NCBI GenBank assembly: GCA_029532625.1
Contig: JARFXM010000004.1
Location: 4,340,001 to 4,404,000, forward strand
Length of the DNA stretch: 64,000 bases
Origin: Lomentospora prolificans
Taxonomy: Eukaryota; Ascomycota; Sordariomycetes; Microascales; Microascaceae
Reading direction: 5' to 3'
The notes under the pieces were generated by a model, which was not told the origin of the DNA, did no database searches, and saw only the letters and a program-made list of their open reading frames with translations. Each line of letters opens with the position of its first letter. The first letter of the stretch is position 1. The position numbers and the translations under genes were made by a program. Below are positions 1-12,492 of the stretch, piece after piece.

Positions 1-1542
1 CCTATTGTTAAAAAGGAAAAAAGAAAGGAATTGGTTAGCCGGGTATCCGGGGGTTACAATGGTTGGGGGTTGGGTGAATTGGGAAAGAGAAAGCCGGATA
101 GGGGTCTGCTCGTGTGATGGGTGGGAGGAGCGTAGTTGCAGTGCTGCGATGTCTCGTGTGCCAGCGGGAACAGAGGAATTGGAGGTGTGGTTGGAAGGGA
201 TTGGACGAAGAGGAGACGAGCAGAGGAAAGAGAGGGTCACCAGGGAAAGACTTGGAGCGAGGAGGGGCAAGCGGGAAGTATTCGCTGTAGAAATGTCGGG
301 TTTGTGGCACTCGGGAGCTGCAGAATGTTGAGGATGCATCTCGGGGCTAATATATGTCTGGCGACATCACCAAGTCGAGTCGGGGAGCGGTCATTGTGAC
401 AGACTGCCAAGGGGAGGGTGAGGTGAGGGGGAGGGAACTAATACGGAAGCAGCCCCGGGAAATTGATAATGTTATCGATAAAACGGTGGAGGGGACGAAG
501 CTCGTGTGGAGGGGAACGTAACGGGGCGGTTGGGTTGCTGTGGCTTAATTTGGGGAGCAGGGAGGGCGAGTCACACTCGAGGAATTTGATAAGGTGAGCA
601 TGATCAAGTTTTGACAAGAAAACGGATCGCTGGCTTGTTCCTAGATCTACTAAGATCCGACAGGGAGCGGGCGTGAAGCATTGATGGCACACATGGCAAT
701 TGATCAATTTGGAGTCTAGTGGAAGTAGTGTGGATGGAAGTGGATCTGAAAGCCCGCGTGCAAACGGACGGTGAGGTATCCCAGCGTGCGGCGGCCGGGT
801 CCGTCAAGAACTCTAATGGCGGGTAACGGCTACGCCTTGATGGCCTGATGACGAAAAGAGATCGGCAGAGACTTACAGCTCCTGTTCCTCGAGGTTTTTG
901 CCGAGAATTTGCAAGCGGCGGTGATGGCGATGAATCAGCGGCGGCAAGTGCACCTGCCCTCGAGGGACTATTGTGCAGATTGGCGGAAACGGAGGAGTTG
1001 GAGGGTGGTGGTGTTTGCAACGGAGCTTTCGACGCTTTGCGGACCGTTGCCGCTCTCGATATTGTCGACGACGCCGGTGATCTCGGTTTGAGTGACGAAG
1101 TCCTACTCAGTAGGCTCTGGAAAAAGTCTCTCGTCGAGCCCCTGCGTGTAGGGTGGGCATTGTGGGGTGATTGTGACGGCGACTGCGCTGAAGATTGCCC
1201 CCGTAACTGGTCCTGTGGAGGTGGAGGGTGCTGCTGCTGTGCCTGCTGTTGTTGGCTAAGGTGGAGGGGCCCTGGAACGGGCGACTCAGTCTGAGCGCGG
1301 GCCTGTGGTGGGGGATCTGTGGCCTGAACAGCGGCCTGGGTGCCGCCGTAATCACTGATTACCCCGCCTGATGCGGCAAGGCCAGGCGGTGAAAGTGGCT
1401 GCTGCGGCTGCTGCACCTGGCCTATTCCTTCCGGGCTCGTTCTCGCTGATGTTGTCGTCTTGCCACTCGGGCTAAGCTCATCGGTCGATGTGTTTGACGG
1501 CCGCCCGAACGCTGCCCTCTTCAATAGTTTGAAGGGTGGCAT
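1..1542 (-). CDS. 5' part of an unidentified Ser/Pro/Gln-rich protein (partial)
   Basis: Exon 1 is 1542-877 on the minus strand and encodes 222 residues. The start is the ATG at 1540-1542 (MPPFKLLKRAAF...); nothing in frame upstream is a better start. The sequence is low-complexity and rich in Ser, Pro, Gln and Ala. It has a basic patch (RRGSTRDFFQSLLSRTSSLKP) and a QQQQAQQQ run, as seen in disordered N termini of fungal kinases or regulators, but no catalytic domain lies in the window. A strong donor (GTAAGT, 876-871) ends the exon in phase 0. Reading on, there is no coding sequence until a CTAAC branch site, a pyrimidine tract and an AATAG acceptor at positions 3-2. The next exon therefore starts at the window edge and the intron is about 875 nt. 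Function cannot be assigned. Confidence 0.6.
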
Positions 1543-4500
1543 CTGCAACTGCAACCGCGATCTGCACCCGGAAAGGGTCTAGCGAGGACGAGGAGTAAAC
1601 CAATTCCAACGTGGGACCCGGACACTGCGCGGTGTTGCCCTGTCTGCGTCTGCGTCTGCGTCTGCGACTGCGTTTGCGTTTGCGTCCGTCCCTGCGTGGG
1701 TATTCGTTATGTTTCGTAGACCCTAGAACAATGCTTCTGCTGCGAGTCTGTTGTACGGTTCCAATTGTGATCTCTTTTCCTCTTCTTTTCTTTTCCCTTT
1801 TCCAACCTATCCTTCCCTCCGTCGGACCCCGTGGCCAACTATGTTGGGATTGATGAGCCTCTGCCACTGTCGTGTGCTGCTACACACGGCAAGCGCATCC
1901 AATCCGTACCCGAGATAGTGTGATTAGAACCACACTACACCAGGGACTACGAGGGGAAACAAGAAACCGTAGCAGCCACACCGTTTCCCTTTTGTCGCTA
2001 GACTCTGGAAGCGAAGCCAGGTGAGATGTGAACCGGGAAGCGGGTACTGGAACCAACCCTTCTTAATTCAACGGGAGACCAGAGCAATATCTGGTGAGTG
2101 TTTTAAAGGTAAAGGAGTGAAGCATGGACGAAAACGGCGGTAGCACCGCGATCTCGAGAATCTCCTTGCGTCCAATTTCACACTTGACGTCTCCCTCCTC
2201 CTTTTATTTCTTTTTTCCCCGATCGCTCAAAGCTGCTCTTTTCTCTGTTGCCGTACGACTTGCTCCACTCCTAAGCTCCAGTCATAGGCCGAGTCTTGTC
2301 CGTCGTCGAAAAGAAGGTGGAAACGCGGTATGATCTGATGCGTTTAAGTGGATCGACAGGGTGCAGACCCGCCGACAGTTTCTTCTCCCTTGGTCGGGGC
2401 GTCTCAACGCGACTGGACGTCGGGACGAAGTTCGAACGGTTTCGGCCTCGGGTATATGATGGAAACTGGAGCCTCAATGCCGATGACTAGAGGCGCTTTC
2501 TAGTCTTCTAATACTAGGCGGCCAAAGATTAGAGAGAAGTCGGGAATGGGACGGCCGGTGATGAAGCGCAGAAAACCCTCCCCACCAGCAACATCGGGGA
2601 TAAGAAGAGAAGAGAGAAAGAAAGGGAGGAACTCTTGACGGGTGATGAGCCGGGAGCGACGCGGGGGAAGAGTGGACTTTTTAATGCGTCGAGAGGGAAG
2701 CCGGATTCGGGGGTTTGAGATCTGAAGCAAGCGAAACACATGGGGGCGGCAGCAGGGCTTGTTGATATGTATAAAGAAAACGGGTGTAGCTTAACTTGGC
2801 CTCAGGGTTTCGTCTTCCGCTGGAATGGAACTGCTTAACCGAAATCAGTGATGCGGAAATTATTAAAATCTCAGCGGCCGGTGTGTCTGTGTCCGCGCGG
2901 ATGGAAGAGAGTTGGTGAGGACGGCATATTAGACAGGATAAGCTACGAAAAGAGAGAAAAGAGAGAAGGGTCCCTGTCGTCGTCTTCTGGTTGCAACGAA
3001 GGAAAGAAAGAGTCGAGCGGCTTTGAACCTGATGCTGATCTCTTATTTGGCCAATGTAATTATTACGATTGCAACTCCAAGCGCACCCTGGACCTGGATT
3101 GAATGTATTATGTACGGAGTCTTACACATGTTAAGGATGGGATGGGATGGATGGACACACACCTTCTCCGAATCTAGAGATACCAGGCACACTCACGTAC
3201 ACACACACGCACACCACATATCAGGAGGAATCTCATTACAAAACGCAGATGCTTCTCCGGGGCTCTTCATTGGGCGCGAAGGGACGGATCTAAATGACAC
3301 TCTGTGCCGGACAACGGTAGCAAAACAGCCAAGCGCGCGCTGCGAGGTGTGCAAAGGCCAATAAAGCCATAATATGCGCATTTATATCCAGGAACGGGTA
3401 ATATTTACGATCGGAGCCAGCAGTATCAAAAACATGGCACCGCTCTGAAGGATAGATATGCGAGCTGTGCACAACACTGGTACACCAGATGGCGGATGTA
3501 CACGAACCTGGGCCTCGATAAGAAAACTAGTCGCACGCGAGGAGGGTCTCAGGAGATCATGATCTCTTTTCTCGTCCCCTGCGGCGCCATCTTTGATCGA
3601 CCTCGGGCCCACGGCGTTCTTTCCTAGTTGTACGGCTCTCCGCACATCTGTTTCGCCTATCCGTACGATCACGAGCCTAGCGGTACCGGGAAGACCCATG
3701 TTCTTCCTTCAATCTTACCGGGCTTCTATTCTAGAAGCGGTCGCCGCTGGACCCAAACTTGATACACCGTCTCGCACTATTTCCCACTTGCCGCATCCAC
3801 ATTCCAACGCGCACTCCTACGGAGTAGACCCACGCAGCAGAACCACGTATAGTCCTAGCCGGTGACTAGACACATCAGCTCTACTTCGACTACCGGGGCG
3901 GGATTGGTTATTGCTCATAGGGGCGAGGACAAAGAGGACAGACAGGCATCTCGATATCAATTTGCCCCTGCTACACCCACCGCAAAGCGCGGCCTTGTAA
4001 GGATGAGGGAAGTAAAAGTGTTTTGAGTGGAGAAAGCGCGAAAAAAAAAAGGCATGAGAGGTACTCGGCCAGCGGCACCCCCCTGTCCGCTTCAGGTGTC
4101 GAATTATACTTGACGTGGGAGAGTCTCGATTGGATGGGTGGAAGAACCGTCCCAGCAGGGCCAGCATTTGAGGCGGTAGCGTGGTTGAAAAGCCGGTAAA
4201 CAGGGGTGGAAGGTGGGAGGGAGGGGCTTTCAATGTTCCATCGAAGGCGACCGGTACAGGATGGGGCCCTTGTCCACCCACCTCGCGGGCATCAAGTCTG
4301 ACGCAATTGGCTTGCTGGACTCATTCGCTACTATTAACAAGCAAATGGCTTGACCCATTTGATCCAAATTATTTTCTTTCGCTCTTCTTTTACTGGCATC
4401 TCCCGATGGTCCCAACAATGACGCTGGCCCCGTTGTCCACATTGCTTGGAGCTCAAACTCTTCGTGTTCCGAGTAATGTACACAGGAAGGCTCAATGCAG

Positions 4501-6313
4501 CCTTTCATATCGAGGACTGAAGCGCAACTCCCTCGGTAACGCGCCAGGTATTTCACCTCCCATGCAGCCGAGAAGGACCCCTCATAGACAGGCATAGACA
4601 AAGACGGGAACAAACAATAAAGCGCTCATTGACCCGTCCTCGTCCACGGCTGCACATCATACATCGTAGCCTAAAATACTACGGCGCACCACCATAAGGA
4701 CTGACGTGGAGGGGTTGTTCTCCGAACAATTCTTCGTTCTTTTTTTAAAGCACTCATTTATAAATGAAAAGTTTCTGTGAAGGAAGGAGCACCGCCAAGC
4801 AGGGCATATGAAGCCAGCCGAAGGGGGGCAAACGTGAGAACTCAGGAATTAGTCGAAATTAGATTGTCCTCTAACCCTTCGTTGACCAAAGCTTCTAATG
4901 CTGCCACCTCGGTTTCGTTTCAGGCCCATTTGGCTCGCGAACAACGACGTCAAGGAAGCAAACCCGGCAAGTGATCCACTCGAACTCTCCGCTCCCCATT
5001 TCACAACCCTATTCGAGAATATTTGCCGACCCCGGGGGCCCTCTGCCGGTGCTGCTCTGCTGGCGTGTAGCTTTGCCAACGTATCTGGGTGTACCGAGGT
5101 AGCGCAACTGAATGTCCGCCCAGCTTTAAATGACGGGGTTACGTGAAAGCAGAGATACCTTGCGCGGTGCCTGTCGATTACACCTTCATGGGACGTGGAT
5201 GAACGGGGAAAGGAAATGATTGGAAGCATGAGGTAAGTGTACATCCATCGATGGATCAATTGAACCTGGACGGAGCAATCTCACCAACAAATGCGGATCA
5301 ATAGTGGGGTTTGCGGAGAATATTAGGGCAGTCCCACCCCTTGTTGAATTCAAGATTAGCGGATGGAATGCTCTGCTGGTTACGGGCAAGACAGGCCCTC
5401 TCCCTCGTCCGTGCTGTCACTTTGCCCGAAACAGGGCCCCGGCTTCCATTTCCTTTCTACAATTTTTCCTTGATCAAGCCCTCGGAACCACGAGGCTTGC
5501 GTCCGGATGGGGCAACCAAAGAAGCGGCCTGGGTGATCTGTCTCCGTTCTGCCAACAACGCTCTCCGCCCAAATCACCGATGGCATTACGCAGAGTTAAT
5601 ATATATACATACCACTCCAGTTAGTGGTCTCGCAAGCAAATATTAGAGCCCGCGAAACATAGACGATGGTAGGCGGAGCTGGGGAGGCCCGGGATTAAGG
5701 TACCCTTCGTTAATCTTAATGATGCAGGGCTCCCAGGGCTATTCATCTTCTAGACTTGGACTCCAAGTATTACGACACTGACAATGTTTATCTATTCTAG
5801 GGAAAAAGTCTTTTGAAAAATAAAAAAACTTGTTCGGATGGGTATCATTGTTTCCTGGCACTCTTGTTTCTCCGTTGGAGATCTATCCAGCTTCAATATG
5901 CGGAAAATAATACAGCCGCCATCCTTCATCTTCCCCTGCCGCACTAGTGCATTGTGGTGTTTCTCATCCATATGCAGTAAGAAATAAGAGGCTGAAGGAG
6001 ACGATAGGATTGGCCTGCACGGAGATGGTGCAAGAGACAAGTCCAAGCACTAACCCGGAGAATCTTCGATCGCCTCAAATGCAACTCTCTTTAGCAGGGC
6101 TGTCTCAAACTTTCTCTCAAGCAATGTCGCCAATCGGAATCGATGGGTCCGACTGTACCTTCCCATGCCATCAAGTATCTTCCCTTGTATTATGATATCT
6201 CTGGCACCTGCGCCCGCCAGCGAGCTTTCGAAGAGCCAAAATTAGGCCGGGAAAGAACCTCTGCTGATGTCGTCTGGATTGCTTCCCCTTGAGTATAATC
6301 TCATTTCTTATCG
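1543..6313. other. intergenic region, no gene recognised
   Basis: It lies between the start of the left-edge gene and the 3' end of the roadblock gene. Open frames here are short, overlap on both strands and resemble no family. It holds the hexamer repeat near 1650, a CA-rich patch at about 3185-3215, and one TACGGAGTA motif (3818-3826) with a partial copy at 3113. Confidence 0.6.
1643..1686. repeat. degenerate (TCTGCG)n hexamer microsatellite
   Basis: About seven hexamers of TCTGCG/TTTGCG type lie in a row. They sit roughly 100-145 bp upstream of the start codon of the minus-strand gene at the left edge, so they probably fall in its promoter or 5' UTR. Confidence 0.8.
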
Positions 6314-6972
6314 CTACGCGGGCGGAGTATCGTGTACAACGACGAGAAGATACTTCGGATCAGGCACGATGACCAGTTCCTGTTTCTTTGTCCGCAACCG
6401 TAGTAATTTTAGCTCATCCTGTGAACATCACGTCAGCCACGGGCACCCTAGCCAGCCAACGCGCTCCCGTCTGATTCCTCTCTTGCCTAATAACTGTCAG
6501 GTGGTAAAGGAGGAGAAGGGGAGGCGGAAGGCGGAGGGGGAGGGGGAGAAAGTCCCCTACATCTGTATCGAGCTCCTGTACGAGAGCGCCCGAAGCGTTG
6601 ACATAAGCCCACACGAGTGCCGCAAAGGCGTTCACTTCTTGCGCTTCAATCTCCTGCTCCGTTTTTGTAGTCGAGGCGCCCGTCTGGTCCGCGGGGAAAA
6701 CAGCTCTGGAGGGCGATGCCAGGGTTTGCGCGGGCTGGGTGGATTTTGCGGTGCGTAGATTCGAAACTTGGCCGCTTGTCTTGAGGAGCGATCCGGTCGC
6801 TCGGTCGAGGATAATCGTAGCCTTGACGCCCGACTTTTTGGAGAGCCGGCTAAGCGTCTCGTCGAGCGCGTCGTGGGTCTGAACCTAAACTTGGGAGTTA
6901 GCAGGCGGGTGGGCGATGGAGCTCTCCCATGGCGGGGTTATGGGAGGTACGAACGCCTATCGAGTCTGTCAT
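6314..6972 (-). CDS. roadblock/LC7-type dynein light chain
   Basis: Three exons (6972-6955, 6884-6561, 6418-6314) give 148 residues. The centre reads HDALDETLSRLSKKSGVKA, then a strand like IILDRATGSLLKTSG. After a low-complexity insert comes an Ala/Val-rich helix (VNAFAALVWAYVNASGALVQ). The last exon gives the closing strands (KKQELVIVPDPKYLLVVVHD). This order matches the Roadblock/LC7 fold, a homodimerising light chain of cytoplasmic dynein that binds the intermediate chain. The intron before exon 2 has a CTAAC branch site (70 nt). The one before exon 3 is 142 nt with a weak donor (GTAGGG). The first exon is only 18 nt (MTDSIG) with a poor donor (GTTCGT), so the exact N terminus is uncertain. 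It is divergent from IPI1, with about 400 bp between start codons. Confidence 0.8.
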
Positions 6973-7370
6973 TTTTGGTAAATTCTCTCTAGCATACGGC
7001 ACTTAACGGCCGGACGTGGGGTTTGGAGTCTGGCTTCAGGCAAAGGAGGGATAAATTGTAGTGAAGCCGTGGAATATCCCTGATTCCTACCATGTCCTTC
7101 CACGGCGTCTTTACTGGAGTCGTTGCTGGGCTCAGTTAAAGCTTCACGTGACGAAGCCACTACGACCAAACCGTGGCCGGAACCTCACACCAAAAGCCAC
7201 CTCCTACAGCGCGACGACGGGAGGAAAAACTGCCCAATTGGAGTCGATTTCTCGCTCGAGCAGGTCCCATAGTATAAGTTTGTTCAAAACTTTCGCAGAA
7301 AGATATTACACTCACTTAAAAGCCAAAGCACGTACTCCTTGGTTGCAGGTGTGAGAAGAACTTCTTCGCA

Positions 7371-8515
7371 ATGGGTTCGAGTAATAAGAAAAAGAAGGAA
7401 AAACAGCAAGACTTCAAGGTATTACCCGCCCATCCATGTTAGATTTCTCTCAAGACTAATTACCAGTCTAGAAAACCAAGCTGAAAGTTGGGAAGGCGAA
7501 AGCGAAGCCTTCCAACTTCACAGACACAAGTTTCAAATCCAAGGGTACAAAGTCCTTTGCGTCCTTTCCATGGCTCATTTAGTGTGTTTTCCGTGCTAAT
7601 GGGTTCCCAGCCATCGCGGTTGCGCAACAGTCACTGTCCGAGACTGCGCCAGACGCTGTTCAGAAATTCAAACACAATCTTTCCCTTGCAGCCAGCTCAA
7701 ATTCGGACAGGCAACGGAAAGATGCTTTGTCCTTTTTAACCTCTCAGCTTTCAGCCGGGCCTTCCAACAACCCGGTCGGCACCCGTGAGCTCCTGATCAA
7801 GCTGCTACCCCTCGTCCCGAACACATCTACTCCAGTTAGAGCGCAACTCCTGAAACTTCTGCGGTGTCTACCGGCGGAGGAGGTGAGGATACACGCCGAG
7901 GAAGCTCTCAGATGGATTCGCGTTGGCATGACGCATCTTTCGGCCGAAGTCAGTCTTGATTCCCTCTCAGTGTTGGACTGGCTACTAGATGTAGCGTCGG
8001 ATGAGGCGGTCTCTTGCCCTGGAGGGTGGGTCATGACACTCAATAGTTTTTGTGCCATGATGGGCTGGTCGACATCAGGCAATAAGGGTTGGAGTTCAGC
8101 ACCCAAGGTCGGAGTGCGAACCAAAGATGCTGCTTCCCATGCCCAGCAGCTCACGATACTAGCAAAGTTCTTGAAGGCTGGTTTAAAACAAGAGGAGACC
8201 ATCTACATACACCACGGACAGTACTGGGATAGATTGTATCGGCTCGATCGCTCCAGGGATCCTTACGCGTACCTCAACATATACGGAAAACGCCGTGATG
8301 GAGATGGTGAGATGTACCAAGACCGGGAGGCTCGGCAAAGAGCGTACCAGAAACGGTATGCCGCCTTAGTACTTGCGGGGTTGGATCAGGCCAAGAGAGA
8401 GGCTGGTGCTCCCGGGCGAGCAGCGGCCATCTTGATGCAGGTGCTCCGGGATGGTACAGGCGATGCGGATGTAGCCGGGGCGGCGGATACTGAGGATCTA
8501 TTCGATCTCTGGTGA
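7371..8515 (+). CDS. IPI1: pre-rRNA-processing protein Ipi1 (TEX10 family)
   Basis: Three exons (7371-7418, 7472-7544, 7611-8515) give 341 residues, the usual size for fungal Ipi1. The start MGSSNKKKKEKQQDFK and the following basic stretch (KTKLKVGKAKAKPSNFTDTS) are typical. After it come helical ARM/HEAT-like repeats, including SDRQRKDALSFLTSQL and TRELLIKLLPLVPNTSTPVR. Ipi1 works in the nucleolus and nucleoplasm with Rix1 and Ipi3, bringing the remodelling ATPase Rea1 to pre-60S particles for ITS2 processing. Both introns are short (53 and 66 nt) with CTAAT branch sites. The last third contains a QAKREAGAPGRAAAILMQVL-type helix and an acidic C terminus (DTEDLFDLW). Confidence 0.93.
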
Positions 8516-9732
8516 TGCGCCGGCCTGCAATGGCCAAATCTGTCCCCGCTCCATCTCCTCTCGGCCGGACTGCAACGCTTTACGGGATATATATATGGTC
8601 CGTTGGGATAGCTGAGCGCAAGCTAGTTATTGCCAACGCGCTCCGGCTAGGGAATCCTTTTTCTCCATGACAGTGAGTATAAATCCCAAAGCATCAAGTT
8701 CAAGCCCCACCATCACCTTTATCTCGGATATTTCAAGATCGCTCCCTAGGAATATTCGTCTGATCCTAGTTCCAGATCCCGGACACCCCTAAAAGCACTC
8801 ACACTACAAGCCACCGCCAGACAGGCTTCCACTGATAAAGGAGGTAATATTCATACTGAGTGGCTATCTGCTGGCCCCATGGATATCCACACCAAAACTT
8901 GGTAGAACTATTTAGATCTCAAGATACCCAAATTCCTTTCAGCTCGTTCACATCCCCAGTCCCGCCATGCAGATTGCATAAAGCTTGCATAGAGTCTTCT
9001 AACGACTCTGCGCTTGGTGCCTCTTCAATTTTACCCTTGGCAGATTTCTAGGCTCCCCGATGTTATTATGTCTTGGGGTGATGCTTAATGGGAAACGATG
9101 TTATAGCCATTTAGTTATTGACAGTTGCTCTTTCTTCCACTTGCTCATCTTGCCGAACCTCCTTGCACCTTAGTATTTGGTCCATATGGCTTGATATTGT
9201 AACCAGCTATTCTAATTGATTCCACAGCAAATAGTCCTCCGCTTTACCGTCCCCATCGGCTACCACAAGCTGGCTCCAGGTTGTCTGCTCTTGATTCATC
9301 GGAATCTCAGACCGGAATATATTCCCCTTCTCTCGCCCCTCAACTCCCAACCGTCATACCGTTTTTCCCTCTTCCTGACCACACGAGACTACTTGAGGAA
9401 TCCGGCACTATTGATCCACCTCCCTGAGGACCTGCACACAAGTTTTCTGAAAGACAAGGTAAGCACCAATTTCAAGGCTACTTCCGCTTTGGTTTCTTCT
9501 TTAAGATTCGGCTCGTCTCCCTCCCTAGAGTACAAGTCCATAGGTACCTCCTTGTCTAGAAGGAGCAGACTTGTGCTCGTAGCCCTCCTCTGCCCTTCTT
9601 CGCACAAACGCATCACCCTCAATTCCCTATCCTCCATTCCCTGTTTCCCATTCCCCTTCCCAAAGGAACGTTTCTGCGCAGTCCTTTGCCTCGACTTCTA
9701 GTGCCTGACGTGTCGCATCAGCTGACTGGAAA
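8516..9732. other. intergenic region between IPI1 and the DEAD-box gene
   Basis: No coding sequence was recognised. The right half is pyrimidine-rich on the plus strand, as expected for the promoter and 5' UTR of the helicase gene. Confidence 0.5.
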
Positions 9733-9942
9733 GGTAAGAAGCGATTTTCGAATGATTGAAGCCGCTGTCCACTTGCTCGACATTGGCTAGGCCCATTGGC
9801 GAGTCTTTCATTCGACTTTTCCCTTAGAAGCCCTAACACCTTCTGCCTTGTGCTTACTTGGCAATTGAGCAGATTTGTTGGTACCGGCTATCTGAGAGTT
9901 ATTGGCAATCTTGGCAATGAGTGCTAACCATCCCGCCATCAG
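9733..9942 (+). other. probable 5' UTR intron of the DEAD-box helicase gene
   Basis: A consensus donor (AAG|GTAAGA at 9733) pairs with a CTAAC branch site at 9924-9928 and a CAG acceptor at 9941-9942, giving a 210-nt intron that ends 24 nt before the start codon. Splice signals are seen directly; use of the intron is inferred. Confidence 0.5.
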
Positions 9943-9966
9943 ATCGTAACAGCCTGAACAACGAGT

Positions 9967-12026
9967 ATGTCCGAGGCTGTCTGGAATAGCTCTGAGATGA
10001 GGGACTCTCTTCCCCAGCCCGATAGCCAAGATTTTGGCCAGGGTGGAGCTCCCCGAAGCGACGATGGCAATGCTTCCACCCCTGGCAACGTAGCCGACGG
10101 CATCACCGAGGCCGCTGAGGCTCTGAAGAACATGGGATGGAGGAAGGCAGAGTCCTACGACTACTCAGCCCTTGTAGGGCCCGACCATGACCAAGACTGG
10201 GATGGTGCTGCTCGTATCTACGAGTGGGACGGTGAGATGGGTGACGTTGGGCCTGAGCACCCAGAATTGGAATTGGAGCTTTTCGGGCCTCCCGAGTTGC
10301 GCCATGAGATTCGTGGTCTTGACTTCACGAAGTAAGTGACCTGCTTCCCTAGGCGCCTGGGACGCCATTGTAGCGCAGCGCTTCTGCCAATTCTGGGATA
10401 GTTCTAACGTGGAGTAGGATTTCCGAAATCAATGTCACGCAAGAGGGAACTGTGAAGATAGACCTGATCCACAGTTTCAAGGACGCAGGTCTACATCCCA
10501 TCATGCTTCGAAACATCGAACTTGCGGGATACGATTCGCCCACACCCATTCAGAAGTGTACTCTGCCCGCTATTCATCTCGGGTACGATACTGTTGGGAT
10601 CGCCCAGACAGGTGCGCACTATGGCTTCTATTACAGCCAGCATCGCAAGCACTAACTGGAGTTTCTGTTTAGGATCTGGTAAAACAGCTGCGTACCTGAT
10701 TCCTGTTCTCAACAAGCTTATGGGCAAGGCTAAGAAGTTGGCAGCCCCCCGGCCCAACCCCGCGACATTCGTAGAGGGTGTAGATCCTTCTGTCCGTGCT
10801 GAACCTTTGGTTGCCATTGTAGCGCCTGCACGTGAGCTTGCCGTTCAGATCTTCAATGAGGCCCGTAAGTTCTGTTACAGGACTATGCTGCGTCCCTGCG
10901 TCTGCTATGGTGGAGGACCTATCAGGGACCAAGTTCGCCTCCTCGGCAGAGGCTGTGACGTGCTTGTAGCAACCCCCGGTCGCCTGATTGACTTTCTTAA
11001 CCGCCCTGACGTACTCTCTCTGGAGAGACTACGATATCTCGTTATTGATGAAGCCGATGAGATGCTCCATGCCGATTGGAGTCAGGATCTTGCCCACATC
11101 ATGACCGGCTCAAGTACGTCGTATCCTCAATTGTGCTGGAAGTTTGAGATATGCTAACCACCAGCCACGTAGACCAGGATGAGAGTCAGATCAAGTATCT
11201 CTTGTTCTCGGCGACCTTTCCGAAGCCTATTCGGGATCTCGCCAAGAACTACCTCTCAGCAGATTACGTTCGTTTCCGGGTTGGTCGTGCCGGAAGTACG
11301 CACGCAAACATCAAGCAGACCGTCGTGCGCGTTGTCAATGACAAGCGGCAGAGTTTAGTTGGCCTCCTGTCCACTGTGCCGCCTTGCCGCACGATTATTT
11401 TCGTAAACAGCAAGCGCACTGCTGACTCTTTGGACGATTTCTTGTTCAACATGAATCTTCCATGTGTCTCGATGCATTCTGACCGCACTCAACGAGAGCG
11501 AGAGGCGGCAATGAGAGCGTTCCGTGCCGGAAAGGCGCCCATTCTTATCGCCACCGGTGTCTCAGCCCGTGGTATCGATGTTCGTAACGTCCTTCATGTT
11601 ATCAACTACGATCTCCCGTCGATGGAGCACGGTGGAATTGAGGAATATATCCATCGCATTGGTACGTACATGTGGCCTCGGGCCTTGGAGAAGGACAAGC
11701 TCTGACGAAAACATGCCTATTCATTAGGTCGCACCGGTCGAATTGGCCACCGCGGATTGGCCTCCTCGCTATTCACTGATGAGGACGAGCCCATCGCGAG
11801 TGTTCTGACTCGCACTCTTCTTGAGACCAAGCAGGAAGTCCCCGATTTCCTCCAGCACCACATTCCGGAGGGAGAAGACTTGAAGTTCGAAGCTGACTCG
11901 GACTTTGAGCCTGCGGGTGACGCTGAAGATTCCGGCCGTGGCTGGGGTACCGAAAATGAGACTGCCACCGATGGTGATGCTTGGGGTGTAAGCACTAGTG
12001 GTAACGATGACGGCTGGGCAAACTAA
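9967..12026 (+). CDS. DEAD-box ATP-dependent RNA helicase, Ded1/Vasa-like
   Basis: Five exons (9967-10331, 10418-10611, 10673-11113, 11173-11661, 11728-12026) give 595 residues. All core motifs are present: Q motif SPTPIQ, motif I AQTGSGKT (about residue 185, split by intron 2), Ia PARELAVQ, Ib TPGR, II DEAD (about 312), III SAT (about 347), IV IIFVNSKR, V ATGVSARGID and VI HRIGRTGR (split by intron 4). It should unwind RNA or remodel RNP using ATP. The core is closest to Ded1/DDX3/Vasa. However, the N-terminal 120 residues are acidic with a GWRKAESYDYSALVG patch, and the C terminus is acidic and ends GDAWGV...DGWAN instead of an RGG tail. It is therefore probably a filamentous-fungal paralogue, not Ded1 itself. 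HSDRTQ replaces the usual HGDRTQ. Confidence 0.92.
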
Positions 12027-12492
12027 GCCAGCGCTTACCGTTCAAAATGTCCAGAGAAGGATTGTGGCCATTTCCAGGTTGAGTTGACAGAAAATTTGAA
12101 AAGACGAGGATCGGAATCGAGGCGCTGGCTTCACAGGTAGTGTAGTCGAGATGTAGTCAAAGTTCCAACCAATTCTACTAGATTTCCTCGGCTGGTGCTC
12201 ACTAGTTATGACAACGCAAATATGGGTGCTGGGTAGAGTCTCGCAGAAGGCTAGTACGGGGAGTGAGAATAAGATGTTAATTATTATTATCTCATGTTAT
12301 CATAAGTTGTATTGGACACCGCCGTAAAGATGACCCCGAGACGCAAAGGAAATTTTCGTGCCTTGCGGCAACATTACCTCGGCCGAATCTGCGTGTTAAG
12401 TATACACATACGCGCACTTGCACGCGTGGTAAATAAACCATCCCATTCCCACAAGCTTCTTTCCCGCCTTTTCCTTTTTTCACTTTGGCCAT
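12027..12492. other. shared 3' region of convergent genes
   Basis: This is a 466-bp gap between the stop codons of the helicase and the aldehyde dehydrogenase. It contains AT-rich stretches near 12270-12300 and no coding potential, so it holds both 3' UTRs. Confidence 0.6.
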
